A stretch of DNA of 64,000 bases from Rhodococcus globerulus NBRC 14531 (lineage in GTDB: Bacteria > Actinomycetota > Actinomycetes > Mycobacteriales > Mycobacteriaceae). Positions within the stretch are counted from its first letter, which is position 1. The number at the start of each line of letters is the position of its first letter. The position numbers and the translations under genes are program-made. Below, one piece after another: positions 42,870 through 51,548 of this stretch. The notes below the pieces were generated by a model. It was not told the DNA's origin. It made no database searches and was given only the letters and a program-made list of their open reading frames with translations. The stretch is from contig NZ_BCWX01000004.1 of the NCBI RefSeq assembly GCF_001894805.1, forward strand, positions 124,001 through 188,000, read 5' to 3'.

Positions 42870-43471
42870 TGCCGCGATTCCAGGTCCAGCAGTACGGCCT
42901 TGAGCTCCGGGCCGCCCGCGTACTGGCCCAGGCTTCCGTCACTTCGGACAACTCTGTGACATGGCACCACCAACGGCAATGGATTCTTCGCACACGCCGT
43001 GCCCACCGCCCGCACTGCACGCGGGCTACCCGACGCCGCGGCGACCGTCGAATAGCTTGCGGTGTGGCCGTATTCGATCTCCGGAAGCTGGCGCAGCACT
43101 TCACGCCGAAATCCCTTTGCCAGCTGGAAATCCAAATCCAGGTCGAATTCCCTTCGGGCGCCGGCAAAGTACTCGTCCAGCTCCCGGGCAACGGCGTCGA
43201 GCCTGCGCGGATGATGCAGGACACGAGGACTGACAGTATCGGCCAGCCGTCCAAGCACGACGTCGTGCCCCTCGACGGCAAACGCCACCCGCACCAATCC
43301 GACGTCCGTTGCAGCGAGGAGCAATTTCCCGATCGGCGAATCAACGATCCGATAGGCAACATCGATCAACTGCGCCGCCGCAGCGGCATCAGCCAGCCGT
43401 GAGTGCAGTCGCGCCAGCGCTTCCGGGTCGGACGCGGGGAGTGCGCCGAACACATCAGCTTCGGTAGTCAT
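42866..43471 (-). CDS. ogt: Methylated-DNA:protein-cysteine methyltransferase, long form
   Basis: A 201-residue suicide alkyltransferase repairing O6-alkylguanine. The acceptor cysteine is in PLVVPCHRVVRSDGS (Cys 171). The N-terminal 35 residues are an extra helical stretch, and the ribonuclease-like domain follows. Compared with the second copy (166 residues) the residues before the active site (VGTACAKNPLP) differ from the usual NG-KNP. It lies between the sigma factor and alkA and overlaps both by ATGA. Confidence 0.88.
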   Translation of the reverse strand: MTTEADVFGALPASDPEALARLHSRLADAAAAAQLIDVAYRIVDSPIGKLLLAATDVGLVRVAFAVEGHDVVLGRLADTVSPRVLHHPRRLDAVARELDEYFAGARREFDLDLDFQLAKGFRREVLRQLPEIEYGHTASYSTVAAASGSPRAVRAVGTACAKNPLPLVVPCHRVVRSDGSLGQYAGGPELKAVLLDLESRQ

Positions 43472-43965
43472 GATCGGCTCCCTTCCGGAATGGTGTTGGT
43501 TAAGTATGTTTTTCGCAGGGACGCAATACCGTCGGAGCCGGCCTTCCTCGCGGCGGACGGAGTACTGCCCAGAATCTCGGCGATCTCCGCGTACGGCAGC
43601 CCGCCCAGGAAGTGGTACGCCACCGACGCTCGCTGCTTGAACGGCAGTCGTTCGAGTGCATCCCAGAGTTCGTGATTCCAGGTTCCCGGAAGGCCGATAC
43701 GCGTCGGCAATTCCGGAAGGTCGTCGGTGGGAATCGCGACGCGCCCTCGTACTCGCACGATGTCGATGGCTTTGCGGTGCGCAATGGTCACGAGCCATGC
43801 CTCGACATTCGCGCCGGGATCCAGGTCCGGATAGGCACGCATTGCCGCCAGGAAGGTCTCGGACCACGCGTCCTCCGCGTCGACCGGACCGACCACAGCG
43901 CGGCACACCCGAAGCACCACCGCCCCGTGCTCTGTGACGACGTTCTCGAATGGTTTCAGTGCCAC
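43468..43965 (-). CDS. ECF-type sigma-70 factor inside the alkylation-repair operon
   Basis: A 165-residue sigma factor with region 2 (AEDAWSETFLAAMRAYPD, AWLVTIAHRKAIDIVRVRGR) and region 4 (LPFKQRASVAYHFLGGLPYA, EIAEILGSTPSAARKAGS). No anti-sigma factor gene is next to it. It may read as a small sigma factor that drives its own operon, or act as an adaptor. The GTG start has no strong ribosome binding site. It is 43 bases after the short ogt gene. The target promoter is unknown. Confidence 0.8.
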   Translation of the reverse strand: MALKPFENVVTEHGAVVLRVCRAVVGPVDAEDAWSETFLAAMRAYPDLDPGANVEAWLVTIAHRKAIDIVRVRGRVAIPTDDLPELPTRIGLPGTWNHELWDALERLPFKQRASVAYHFLGGLPYAEIAEILGSTPSAARKAGSDGIASLRKTYLTNTIPEGSRS

Positions 43966-44008
43966 GATCGGTAAACGCTCGCATCACGAGATATGTGAGT
44001 TCGTTCCA

Positions 44009-44509
44009 TCAGAACAGCACGTCCGAGACTCCACCGGACTCCTGCTCGAGCAGAAAGCGCTTGCGGTCGAGACCGCCCGCAAAGCCCGTCAGGCTCCCGT
44101 CACTACCGACCACGCGATGGCAGGGCACGATGATGCTGATCGGATTCTTACCGTTCGCCGCCGCGACAGCACGAATCGCCAGAGGGTTGCCAAGGGTTTG
44201 CGCGAGGTCCATATAGGACCACGTCTGCCCGTAGGGAATTGTCCGCAGCGCATCCCACACTCGTTGCTGAAACTCCGTGCCCGACGGATCCAACGGCAAC
44301 GAGAACTCGGTTCGCTCTCCGGAAAAATACTCGTCCAACTGTTCCCGGACAGCACCGAAATTCGCGGGTGAGCTGTCCCCGAAAGTCGACTCGTTCGGCT
44401 TGTGCCGATGCTCTGCCATGTAGAGACCGCACAACCCGTTTGCCGTCGCGACCAGTGTCAACGGCCCGATCGGCGACTCGATCACTGTGTGGGTACGGTT
44501 ATCCGCCAT
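44009..44509 (-). CDS. ogt: Methylated-DNA:protein-cysteine methyltransferase, short form
   Basis: A 166-residue enzyme of the standard Ogt size. The cysteine acceptor is in IIVPCHRVVGSDGS (Cys 130), preceded by RAVAAANGKNPIS and IPYGQTWSYMDLAQTLG. The ATG giving MADNRTHT is chosen with AAGGA upstream; a longer in-frame start lacks support. It is the first gene of the ogt-sigma-ogt-alkA row. Two unequal Ogt copies in one row may cover different lesions or alkyl groups. Confidence 0.9.
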   Translation of the reverse strand: MADNRTHTVIESPIGPLTLVATANGLCGLYMAEHRHKPNESTFGDSSPANFGAVREQLDEYFSGERTEFSLPLDPSGTEFQQRVWDALRTIPYGQTWSYMDLAQTLGNPLAIRAVAAANGKNPISIIVPCHRVVGSDGSLTGFAGGLDRKRFLLEQESGGVSDVLF

Positions 44510-44614
44510 GTCTCGATCCTTCCAGGTATCGAGTAGCGACGGCCACGATGTGGGAACGCCAGCGCCTGAGCTACTCATATCTCGAAGACGCCCCGACTCA
44601 CAGGAATGTGAGAA

Positions 44615-45199
44615 ATGCCTGCACTTCCGACCATTATCAGGCAGTATCGAGTGATGGCTCTAGTTTTGCCGGGACGTTCCAGCCTGGTCCACTCCGTCAG
44701 CGATGTGGTGCACTGGTCGCTGTCGACGGTCGCTTTCGCGCTCACGCTCCCTGCCCGCCTCGAGGCGCTGTTGGTGAGCGTCGAGAGACTGGTTGCGCGA
44801 ATCAGCCAGATAGCCGAGAACGCAGACCGCGTCGTAGTCGGCGCAGCTTCCGTCACTGTTCGCGCCGAGACGTTGATCGAAGCCGTCGAGCAAACATCTG
44901 ACATCGCACAGCAACTTCTCGAACTGTACGAACCCATCGCAGTTCAACTGGCTCCGTTAGCTGCCAGGTTTGCGGATGATCTCAGCGAATCCGAAGTCAC
45001 TGCCGCCATCACGCTGATCGACAAGCTCCCGGAACTCACCGAGCGGGTCACTGCCGTCCTGCCGATTCTCGCCACCTTGGACTCGGTCTCCCCCGAAGTC
45101 CACGAACTCCTGGGGGTCGTCAAAGACCTGAAACAGGCGATCGTCGGTGTTCCCGGGTTCCACTTCTTCCGCAAGCGTGGCGAGAATCGGCCGGGTTGA
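44615..45199 (+). CDS. Hypothetical helical protein
   Basis: A 194-residue protein of unknown function. It is almost all helix, with regular hydrophobic spacing (SVERLVARISQIAENADRVV, ETLIEAVEQTSDIAQQLLEL, LIDKLPELTERVTAVLPILA) that suggests a coiled coil. A hydrophobic stretch near the N-terminus (VVHWSLSTVAFALTLPARLE) may bind the membrane. Relatives are common in Rhodococcus and mycobacteria, sometimes mislabelled as ribulose-bisphosphate carboxylase, which this is not. Start could also be an ATG 13 codons later. It is convergent with the SDR gene, one base apart. Confidence 0.7.
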   Translation: MPALPTIIRQYRVMALVLPGRSSLVHSVSDVVHWSLSTVAFALTLPARLEALLVSVERLVARISQIAENADRVVVGAASVTVRAETLIEAVEQTSDIAQQLLELYEPIAVQLAPLAARFADDLSESEVTAAITLIDKLPELTERVTAVLPILATLDSVSPEVHELLGVVKDLKQAIVGVPGFHFFRKRGENRPG

Positions 45200-45937
45200 T
45201 CAGGCCCCGTAGCCTTCGGTACCGGCTCGGGTCATCACGATCTTGGGGACCACTGCCCTGGCGGACAAACGTAGCAACCCGTCGACCAGTTCGACGATGT
45301 CGTCGACTTTGATCATCGATTCCGGCGTAATCCGATCGTGCGTCCACGCCGACATGTCGGTGTCGACGTATCCCGGAGCAATTGCCGTGCCGCTGATGCC
45401 GTTTCCCGATTCTTCGGCGTTGAGCGCCTCGACCATCGAGATCAACGCCGCTTTGGTCGCACCGTAAACACCCAAACCGCTTTCGGCGTACACCCCGGCA
45501 ATTGATGCCAGCGCAACAACCTTTGCTCCGCCACTCGGATGTGCATCCGCTGCCAGGCGCAGGAACGGCAACGACGCCTGAAGCAGCGCCAACGGCGTCC
45601 GCAGATTCACTGCGAGCGTCTTGTCGAAGCGCTTCATGGGGTAGTCCGCGATCCGCCCACTGGTTCCCACACCAGCGTTGAGAATGAGTGCACGCATCGA
45701 ACCGAATCGATCACCGTGGGCGGCAACCAATTCCGCCGAAAATTTCTCGTCCGCCATATCACCGGCCAACACCAGAACGTCGGGCGAACCGGCGCGGCGC
45801 AGTTCCTCGGCAACTGCGTCGAGTTTCTCACTGTCTCGCGCCGTGATAGTCAATCCGTATCCGAGCGTCGCGAGACGCGTCGCAATGCCCAGCCCGATGC
45901 CTTTGGACGCGCCTGTGACGAGCGCCGACGCACTCAC
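45200..45937 (-). CDS. Short-chain dehydrogenase/reductase in the ACAD/APH operon
   Basis: A 245-residue SDR with the NAD(P) motif TGASKGIG (near residue 8), NAGVGTSG, catalytic Ser in LASIAGVY and the YGATKAA Tyr/Lys. It probably oxidises a hydroxyacyl-CoA or related alcohol. The GTG start overlaps the APH kinase gene by GTGA. With the acyl-CoA dehydrogenase-like protein and kinase, it fits a 4-hydroxyacid route like the lva cluster of Pseudomonas. The substrate is not known. Confidence 0.87.
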   Translation of the reverse strand: MSASALVTGASKGIGLGIATRLATLGYGLTITARDSEKLDAVAEELRRAGSPDVLVLAGDMADEKFSAELVAAHGDRFGSMRALILNAGVGTSGRIADYPMKRFDKTLAVNLRTPLALLQASLPFLRLAADAHPSGGAKVVALASIAGVYAESGLGVYGATKAALISMVEALNAEESGNGISGTAIAPGYVDTDMSAWTHDRITPESMIKVDDIVELVDGLLRLSARAVVPKIVMTRAGTEGYGA

Positions 45938-46959
45938 GCAAACTTCCCGTTCAACGCGTTCAGTCCCGCCGAGATCAGTTCGGGTACAGCCGTTCCCGCA
46001 CTCTCGAAACCACCACCGACTGTCGCGCCGGCCCGGAAACGATGATCGATCCCCTGGGCGACAACGGCCAGCTTGAAGAATCCGAGTGCCATGTAGAAGT
46101 TCCAGTTGCCGAGATCCCGACCCGAGACGCGCGAATAGCTTTGGGCCAGATCGACAACAGACGGCAATGACGAACTGGTCCAGGCTGCCGGCTCCCCGAG
46201 AACCAGGTCCAACGCGGAATGGCGATACACGCACATCATGGCGATGTCGGCCAAAGGGTCACCGAGAGTGGACAATTCCCAGTCCACTACTGCCGCGACC
46301 TTCGTGACATCGTCGGCAGCGAGGATCGTGTTGTCGATCCGGTAGTCACCGTGGACGATCGACGACTCGGAATTCTCCGGAATAAGTTCCGAGAGCGCAG
46401 AAGCCAAGCGGTCGACGTCCGCGGAATCCTCGACCTTCACCCGCGACCACTGACCGGCCCACAATTTCACCTGCCGGGCGACGTACCCGTCGGGACGCCC
46501 CAATTCTCCGAGGCCGACGGCGTTGTAGTCGACATCGTGCAGCGCCGCAAGTACACGCACCAATTCATCGACGCAGGCCGTGACCTGTTCTGCCGGAAGA
46601 GCATCCAGTTCCGACTTCGTCCGGATCACCTTGCCTTCGATGAACTCGACGACCGTGAACGTCGCACCCATCACCGACGCGTCCTCGCACAGGGCGACGG
46701 TGGGAGCCACCGGCACCGCAGTGTTCTGCAGTGCCGACGTGATGCGGAATTCCCGCGCCACATCATGAGCCGACGGCGTCAATCCCGCAGTCGGAGGGCG
46801 GCGCACAATCCAACTCGATGCGTCGTCGTAGATCCCGTAGGTGAGGTTGGACTTGCCGCCGGAGATCAGTTTCGCACGGAGATCTCCGCTGACCGCGACG
46901 TCCGAGTCGAGCAGGTACTTCCGCAGGGCAACCAGGTCGAGACCGGGAAACTCAGTCAT
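45934..46959 (-). CDS. APH-type kinase paired with an acyl-CoA dehydrogenase-like protein
   Basis: A 341-residue member of the aminoglycoside-phosphotransferase fold. The loop LISGGKSNLTYGI holds the nucleotide, the catalytic loop is SSIVHGDYRIDNTIL with the Asp, and the metal Asp is in VAAVVDWELSTLGDPLADI. Proteins of this type next to acyl-CoA dehydrogenases (LvaA in Pseudomonas, the N-terminal part of human ACAD10/11) phosphorylate 4-hydroxyacyl-CoA, not drugs. The start overlaps the ACAD stop by ATGA, as expected of partners. Resistance to aminoglycosides is not expected. Confidence 0.85.
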   Translation of the reverse strand: MTEFPGLDLVALRKYLLDSDVAVSGDLRAKLISGGKSNLTYGIYDDASSWIVRRPPTAGLTPSAHDVAREFRITSALQNTAVPVAPTVALCEDASVMGATFTVVEFIEGKVIRTKSELDALPAEQVTACVDELVRVLAALHDVDYNAVGLGELGRPDGYVARQVKLWAGQWSRVKVEDSADVDRLASALSELIPENSESSIVHGDYRIDNTILAADDVTKVAAVVDWELSTLGDPLADIAMMCVYRHSALDLVLGEPAAWTSSSLPSVVDLAQSYSRVSGRDLGNWNFYMALGFFKLAVVAQGIDHRFRAGATVGGGFESAGTAVPELISAGLNALNGKFA

Positions 46960-48170
46960 CGCGCACCGTCTCGAGCAGCTCGACGTGCCGCGCCCACAAC
47001 TCGCTTCGCGATTGCCCACCGATGAACCTCGGACGGTCCGTCGTACACGCGGAACGGGCGGACCTCGCGGGACAGGCGCGCGAGAGGCAAGTCGTCGGAC
47101 ACACCGATACCACCGCACATCTGGATGGACCGATCGACGATACGGAAGATCGCCTCCGCTGCATACGTTTTTGCGATCGACGTGGAGTTGCTTGCATGTC
47201 CACCCTGATCCAGCTCCCAGCACGCTTGAACCAGCAGCGCGCGAGTGGCCGCGATGTCGATTTCGTTGTCCGCGATCATCTTCTGGATCATCCCGAGGTC
47301 ACCGAGCTTGGAACCGAATCCTTCACGCTCCGCCACCCGGGCCACGGCGATGTCGTGCCCCCGACGCGCGGCGCCCAGCCACCGCATCACGTGTGTCATG
47401 CGGGCGGGGCCGAGACGCACCTGTGCGTAGGCGAAGCCCTGGTCGACCTCGCCCAGAACAGCCTCGTCGGGAACAAAGAGATCTTCGAAAGTGACCTCGC
47501 AGTGGCCACCGATCATGGACTTGTCGAGGGTTCCGATATGACGACCGACGATCAATCCCGGGGACTCTGCCGGCGCGAGAAACATTGTGGCACCGCCACG
47601 TTGGCCGGGTTCACCCGACGTGCGCGCCATGATGATGAAGAAGCCTGCGCCGTCAGCGCCGGTGATGAACCACTTCTTGCCGTTGATCTTCCAGCCACCC
47701 GGGGCCTTCTCGGCGCGGGTGTTGAGGGCCGACGGATCGGATCCGGCACCGGGCGCCGGTTCTGTCATCGCAAAAGCCGAACGCTTGTCACCACGGGCGA
47801 GCGGCGCGAGGAACTGTTCCTTCTGCGCCGCGCTTGCCACGTGGGCCAGCATGTGGACGTTGCCCTCGTCCGGGGCGGCGATGTTCAGTGCGGTCGGACC
47901 GAACAGTGAGTAGCCGGCCTCCTCGAATACCGGCGCACGATCACTCATGTTGAGCCCGTGCCCGCCGTATTCGATCGGCGCATGGGGAGCGAAGACGCCT
48001 GCAGCCTTTGCCGCGGTCTGCATCTCGATGCGAGTTGCGTCGCCGCCTGCAACGGCAATGTCGCCGCCGTGCTTGTCCTCGATCGGGAGAACGACATCCC
48101 GAGTGAAGGCGCGCGTCTTCTCGATCAGCGCGGTCACCTCCGGCGCATACGTCAGATCGATTGCCACCAT
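46956..48170 (-). CDS. Acyl-CoA dehydrogenase-like protein (ACAD10/11 group)
   Basis: A 404-residue ACAD-fold flavoprotein. Typical segments are AFAMTEPAPGAGSDPSALNT, KWFITGADGAGFFIIMART and IQMCGGIGVSDDLPLARL, and the C-terminal YDGPSEVHRWAIAKRVV is that of the ACAD10/11 and LvaC group. In that group the enzyme removes phosphate from a 4-phosphoryl-acyl-CoA and makes the 2- or 3-enoyl product. The ATG has GGAGGTGG before it. A strong palindrome lies 20 bases upstream. Confidence 0.88.
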   Translation of the reverse strand: MVAIDLTYAPEVTALIEKTRAFTRDVVLPIEDKHGGDIAVAGGDATRIEMQTAAKAAGVFAPHAPIEYGGHGLNMSDRAPVFEEAGYSLFGPTALNIAAPDEGNVHMLAHVASAAQKEQFLAPLARGDKRSAFAMTEPAPGAGSDPSALNTRAEKAPGGWKINGKKWFITGADGAGFFIIMARTSGEPGQRGGATMFLAPAESPGLIVGRHIGTLDKSMIGGHCEVTFEDLFVPDEAVLGEVDQGFAYAQVRLGPARMTHVMRWLGAARRGHDIAVARVAEREGFGSKLGDLGMIQKMIADNEIDIAATRALLVQACWELDQGGHASNSTSIAKTYAAEAIFRIVDRSIQMCGGIGVSDDLPLARLSREVRPFRVYDGPSEVHRWAIAKRVVGAARRAARDGAR

Positions 48171-48189
48171 CCACCTCCAAGTGAGACCG

Positions 48190-48207
48190 ACCGAGCGATC
48201 GCTCGGT
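48190..48207. promoter_or_regulatory. Perfect 18-bp palindrome, TetR-type operator
   Basis: ACCGAGCGATCGCTCGGT, upstream of the ACAD gene, is a perfect dyad of a kind bound by TetR regulators. It lies in the 69 bases between the ACAD start and the end of the ABC exporter gene, so it should control only the ACAD/APH/SDR operon. No regulator gene is next to it. Confidence 0.65.
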
Positions 48208-48239
48208 ACCAGCACTCTCGCACATGCCGACTCATCGGG

Positions 48240-50018
48240 TCAACAATCTTCGAGCAATGCCTCCGAATGATCGAGGCGACCGGCAACCACCATGTCCCGG
48301 TACAGGTCGTCCTTGTTCATGAGCTCGTCGTGGTTGCCGATGTTGCGAATCCGGCCGGCTTCCATGACCACGATCCAGTCGGCGTCGCGCACGGTCGAGA
48401 GTCGATGTGCGATCGTCACTACAGCCCCGGTGCGCGCACGTTCGTTGATCGCATCGACTATCGCGGCCTCGGTGAGAGTGTCGACCTGGGCAGTGGCTTC
48501 GTCGAGGAGGAGCAACGCACTCGGCCGCAGAACTGCACGTGCCATCGCGATCCGCTGACGTTGGCCGCCGGACAGCGACGTGGCGGTCAGAGCGGTGTCG
48601 AGTCCGTTCGGCAGGGCCTCGATCGCGTCGTCGAGCCGGAGCAGACGTAGTACTGCCTGCACCTCGTCATCGGTCGCGTCGGGATGACTGAAGACCACGT
48701 TCTCTCGGATCGTTCCCGGCACCACCGGCGTCTCCTGCTCGACATACGCCAGGCTTTCGCGCACTGCTCGGTGATCGAGCGCGTTGTATCCGACTCCGCG
48801 CAGAAGAACCTCACCGGCTCCTGGTTCGACAAATCGCAGCACGGTCGAGAGCAACGTGGTCTTTCCTGCACCCGACGGTCCGACGATCGCCATATGTCCC
48901 CGCTGCGGGATGACCAGCGAGACGTCGCTCAGCGCGGGCTCGGTCGAGCCGTGGTAGCTGACCGTGACGTTGCGCAATTCGATCAACGGCGCGACCGGGT
49001 CGGTTTTCTGGACAACTCCCAAGGCGACGTCATGCGTCTCCGTAGGCATCGACTGCATCTCTCGAATCCTGATGGCTGCCGCGATTCCCGACTGAACAGA
49101 GGTGACGTTCTGCGCAAGCTCCGAGACCGGACCCATCAGCGTGAAGGCGTAGAGCAGAAAAGCGATGAGTGTGGAGACTGCCATTTCACCGTCGGCGACG
49201 CGCCAGGCACCGAACCCCAAGATGGCAATGATCGACCCTTGAATGGCGGTCCACGCGACAGTCCATGCGGTCGCGGATACTCGAACCGCTGTGACTGCAT
49301 GCTTTTTTGCATCGGCCGCATTGTTCGTCACGAGAGCGCCGACTCGGTCCTCCGCGAGTGACACCTTGACCGTCCGGATTGCTCGCAAACCACCTTCGAG
49401 AACTCCACCGAGCTTGCCGAGCGATTCCTGGGTTCTGGCCTCCGCTGCGGAAATCCGGGGCATCAGAACGGCAAAGAGGATGGAGGCGAACACGATTGCC
49501 ACCATGGTCACGCCCAGCAACGGCAGATCGAGAACACCCATCAGGACAATCGTTCCGATGGTCAGGGCGGCGGCATTGAGAATGTTCACCGCGGCTGACG
49601 ACGCGGCCTCGCGCAACAGCAAGGTGTCCGACGTGACTCGGGTGACCAACTCTCCCACCGACCGCGATTGCAACGAGGGCACGGTCGCGGCCAGGAACCG
49701 CCGGACCAGCGAGGACCTGGCGTCGAACACGACCTTCTCGGCGGCAGTGCCGAGCACGATCCATTGAGCGCAGCCGAGCACTGCGCCCACCACGAGAAGG
49801 ACGACCAGTGTCAGGATCGGCCCTTGCAGCGAAGCGCCGGTGTCGAGCGTATCGAGAACCCACTTGGTGACCATCGGCGTCGCCAGCGTCGCCGCTGAGC
49901 CACACAGGGCCAAGACCAACCCGAGCAGGAGCGACGCCAGGTGTGGGCGAGCGAACTCGGCGAGAACGCGGAGATTGCTCCATTTCGGCGTGGATTTGCG
50001 AACGTCAGATTCGAGCAT
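48240..50018 (-). CDS. ABC half-transporter (exporter, membrane domain plus ATPase)
   Basis: A 592-residue exporter. The N-terminal half has six membrane segments (HLASLLLGLVLALCGSAATL through VSTLIAFLLYAFTLMGPV); the ATPase half has Walker A GPSGAGKTT, TSLSGGQRQRIAMARAVL and LLLLDEATAQVD. The Q-loop reads VEQETPVVPG. It likely works as a homodimer for drug or lipid export. The ATG giving MLESDV has almost no leader of its own; the operator beside it overlaps the start region. It is divergent from a TetR regulator. Confidence 0.88.
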   Translation of the reverse strand: MLESDVRKSTPKWSNLRVLAEFARPHLASLLLGLVLALCGSAATLATPMVTKWVLDTLDTGASLQGPILTLVVLLVVGAVLGCAQWIVLGTAAEKVVFDARSSLVRRFLAATVPSLQSRSVGELVTRVTSDTLLLREAASSAAVNILNAAALTIGTIVLMGVLDLPLLGVTMVAIVFASILFAVLMPRISAAEARTQESLGKLGGVLEGGLRAIRTVKVSLAEDRVGALVTNNAADAKKHAVTAVRVSATAWTVAWTAIQGSIIAILGFGAWRVADGEMAVSTLIAFLLYAFTLMGPVSELAQNVTSVQSGIAAAIRIREMQSMPTETHDVALGVVQKTDPVAPLIELRNVTVSYHGSTEPALSDVSLVIPQRGHMAIVGPSGAGKTTLLSTVLRFVEPGAGEVLLRGVGYNALDHRAVRESLAYVEQETPVVPGTIRENVVFSHPDATDDEVQAVLRLLRLDDAIEALPNGLDTALTATSLSGGQRQRIAMARAVLRPSALLLLDEATAQVDTLTEAAIVDAINERARTGAVVTIAHRLSTVRDADWIVVMEAGRIRNIGNHDELMNKDDLYRDMVVAGRLDHSEALLEDC

Positions 50019-50025
50019 GAATTTA

Positions 50026-50043
50026 TGGAACACGAATGTTCCA
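50026..50043. promoter_or_regulatory. TetR operator TGGAACA-CGAA-TGTTCCA
   Basis: A perfect inverted repeat with seven-base arms and four-base spacer lies eight bases from the exporter start and 70 bases from the regulator start, in their shared promoter. It is the clear operator candidate for the neighbouring TetR protein. Confidence 0.65.
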
Positions 50044-50112
50044 AAAAGGGCAAGGGAATTCCGATACGGAAAGACTGGATACCGAAACCGGACACGGCTA
50101 CGCTTCGAATTC

Positions 50113-50700
50113 GTGACAACGATCCACAGCGCACCAGAACAAAGCGCAACCCGCGAGCGCACTCGCAAGGCAATCCTCGATGCCGCCATTTCAGTGTTCG
50201 CGTCCAAACCCGCCGCGACGCTCAGCGAAATCGCATCGGCCGCAAAAGTCGGCCGGACCACCCTGCACCGCTACTTTCCCGAACGGTCAGACCTGGTCGA
50301 AGCTGTCGCGTCAGAGGCCACCCACGCCGTCGACAAAGCTGGCGCAGCGGCGAGACTCGGTGATGGCACCGGTGCCGAAGCACTGGTTCGCCTGTGCCAC
50401 GAGTACTTCGAACTGGCCGACCTTCTGACGGTCCTGTTCTTCACACCCGGTGTGTATCAAGAAGATTCCTTTGCCGAATCCGCATCCAACGACAGCGGAG
50501 TCAGCGACGCCATCGAACGTGGACACTCCGACGGTTCCATCGATCCCGACATGAGTTCGGACTGGGTACAGAACCTGCTGTGGTCGCTGCTCTACACATC
50601 CATGGACTACGTCAATCGTGGCGCAGGCACCCGACTGCAAGCGTTGGATCTGACGGTTCGCAGTCTCCGTCGCGGAATTACGCCCGATCCCGCGGGCTAG
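50113..50700 (+). CDS. TetR-family regulator of the ABC exporter
   Basis: A 195-residue TetR protein: HTH AATLSEIASAAKVGRTTLHR (residues 35-54) and a variable ligand domain with LVRLCHEYFELADLLTVLFF. The GTG start gives VTTIHSAPEQS. It is divergent from the exporter and 32 bases from the phosphatase gene downstream. It likely represses the exporter in the absence of a toxic ligand. Confidence 0.83.
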   Translation: MTTIHSAPEQSATRERTRKAILDAAISVFASKPAATLSEIASAAKVGRTTLHRYFPERSDLVEAVASEATHAVDKAGAAARLGDGTGAEALVRLCHEYFELADLLTVLFFTPGVYQEDSFAESASNDSGVSDAIERGHSDGSIDPDMSSDWVQNLLWSLLYTSMDYVNRGAGTRLQALDLTVRSLRRGITPDPAG

Positions 50701-50732
50701 GCCGTCACCGCCCGAACCCAAAGGAGTCAGCC

Positions 50733-51548
50733 ATGCCAACTCACCCGCTCGATCGTCGCGTTCTCCTGAAGACCGCCCCGAACTTCCGCGACCTCGGCGG
50801 CATTGCCGTTGCAGGTGGCACCGTCCGTCCGGGCGCGCTCTACCGTTCGGCGACGCTCGCGAAACTCGACGGCGACGACGTTGCCGCGGTCGCCCGCTTG
50901 GACATTCGGACTGTGTACGACCTGAGGACCGCCGCCGAGCGCGACGGCGCACTCGACAATCTCCCCGACTCGACACGGACGGTCTGGCTCGACGTACTCG
51001 CCGACAATGCCCAGAACGCCGCAGCCACCGGACTACTCATGACGGACCCGGCCGCGTACGCCGAGACGATCAGTGGCGGGCGTGGGATCTCGCAGATGGA
51101 GGAAGCGAACCGCAACTTCGTCAGCCTGCCATCCGCGGCCTACCGCACGTTCTACCTCGACCTCATCGACGAAAAACGCACTGGGGCAGCACTTTTCCAC
51201 TGCACCACCGGCAAGGATCGCACCGGATGGGCCGCAACCTCCTTCCTGCTCCTACTCGGCGCCGACGAAGCCGATGTACGCGCCGACTACCTGCAGACGA
51301 ACACCGACCTGGCACCCATGACGGCACCGATACTCGACTTCGCCGCAAGCAAAGGCGTCGACGCCGAACTGCTCCGGCCCCTCCTCGGCGTCCGTGACAG
51401 CTACTTCGACGCCGCCCTCGACGAGATGCGCACACTCTTCGGCACCGTCGAGGACTACGCAATCAACGGACTCAAGCTCACCGCAGAGCAACTCACCGCG
51501 CTCCGCGAGCGGTTCACATCACGATCGGGCTTCATCAGCGCGACGTGA
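50733..51548 (+). CDS. Tyrosine/lipid phosphatase of the MptpB type
   Basis: A 271-residue phosphatase. The P-loop is HCTTGKDRTGW (Cys 157, Arg 163), the extended HCxxGKDR form of the MptpB group, which can act on phosphotyrosine and phosphoinositides. The N-terminus NFRDLGGIAVAGGTVRPG is the usual start of this family. AAGGAG precedes the ATG. It has no signal peptide, though the M. tuberculosis protein is secreted by another route. The last 14 bases overlap the end of the DMT transporter gene of the other strand. The role here is unknown. Confidence 0.88.
   Translation: MPTHPLDRRVLLKTAPNFRDLGGIAVAGGTVRPGALYRSATLAKLDGDDVAAVARLDIRTVYDLRTAAERDGALDNLPDSTRTVWLDVLADNAQNAAATGLLMTDPAAYAETISGGRGISQMEEANRNFVSLPSAAYRTFYLDLIDEKRTGAALFHCTTGKDRTGWAATSFLLLLGADEADVRADYLQTNTDLAPMTAPILDFAASKGVDAELLRPLLGVRDSYFDAALDEMRTLFGTVEDYAINGLKLTAEQLTALRERFTSRSGFISAT

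Noticed and set aside
44615-45199. Ribulose-bisphosphate carboxylase large subunit
   Set aside because: This label is attached to some relatives in databases, but the protein is a short helical one with no RuBisCO motif.
45934-46959. Aminoglycoside resistance gene
   Set aside because: The APH fold here is in an operon with an ACAD and an SDR, the setting of 4-hydroxyacyl-CoA kinases rather than drug kinases.
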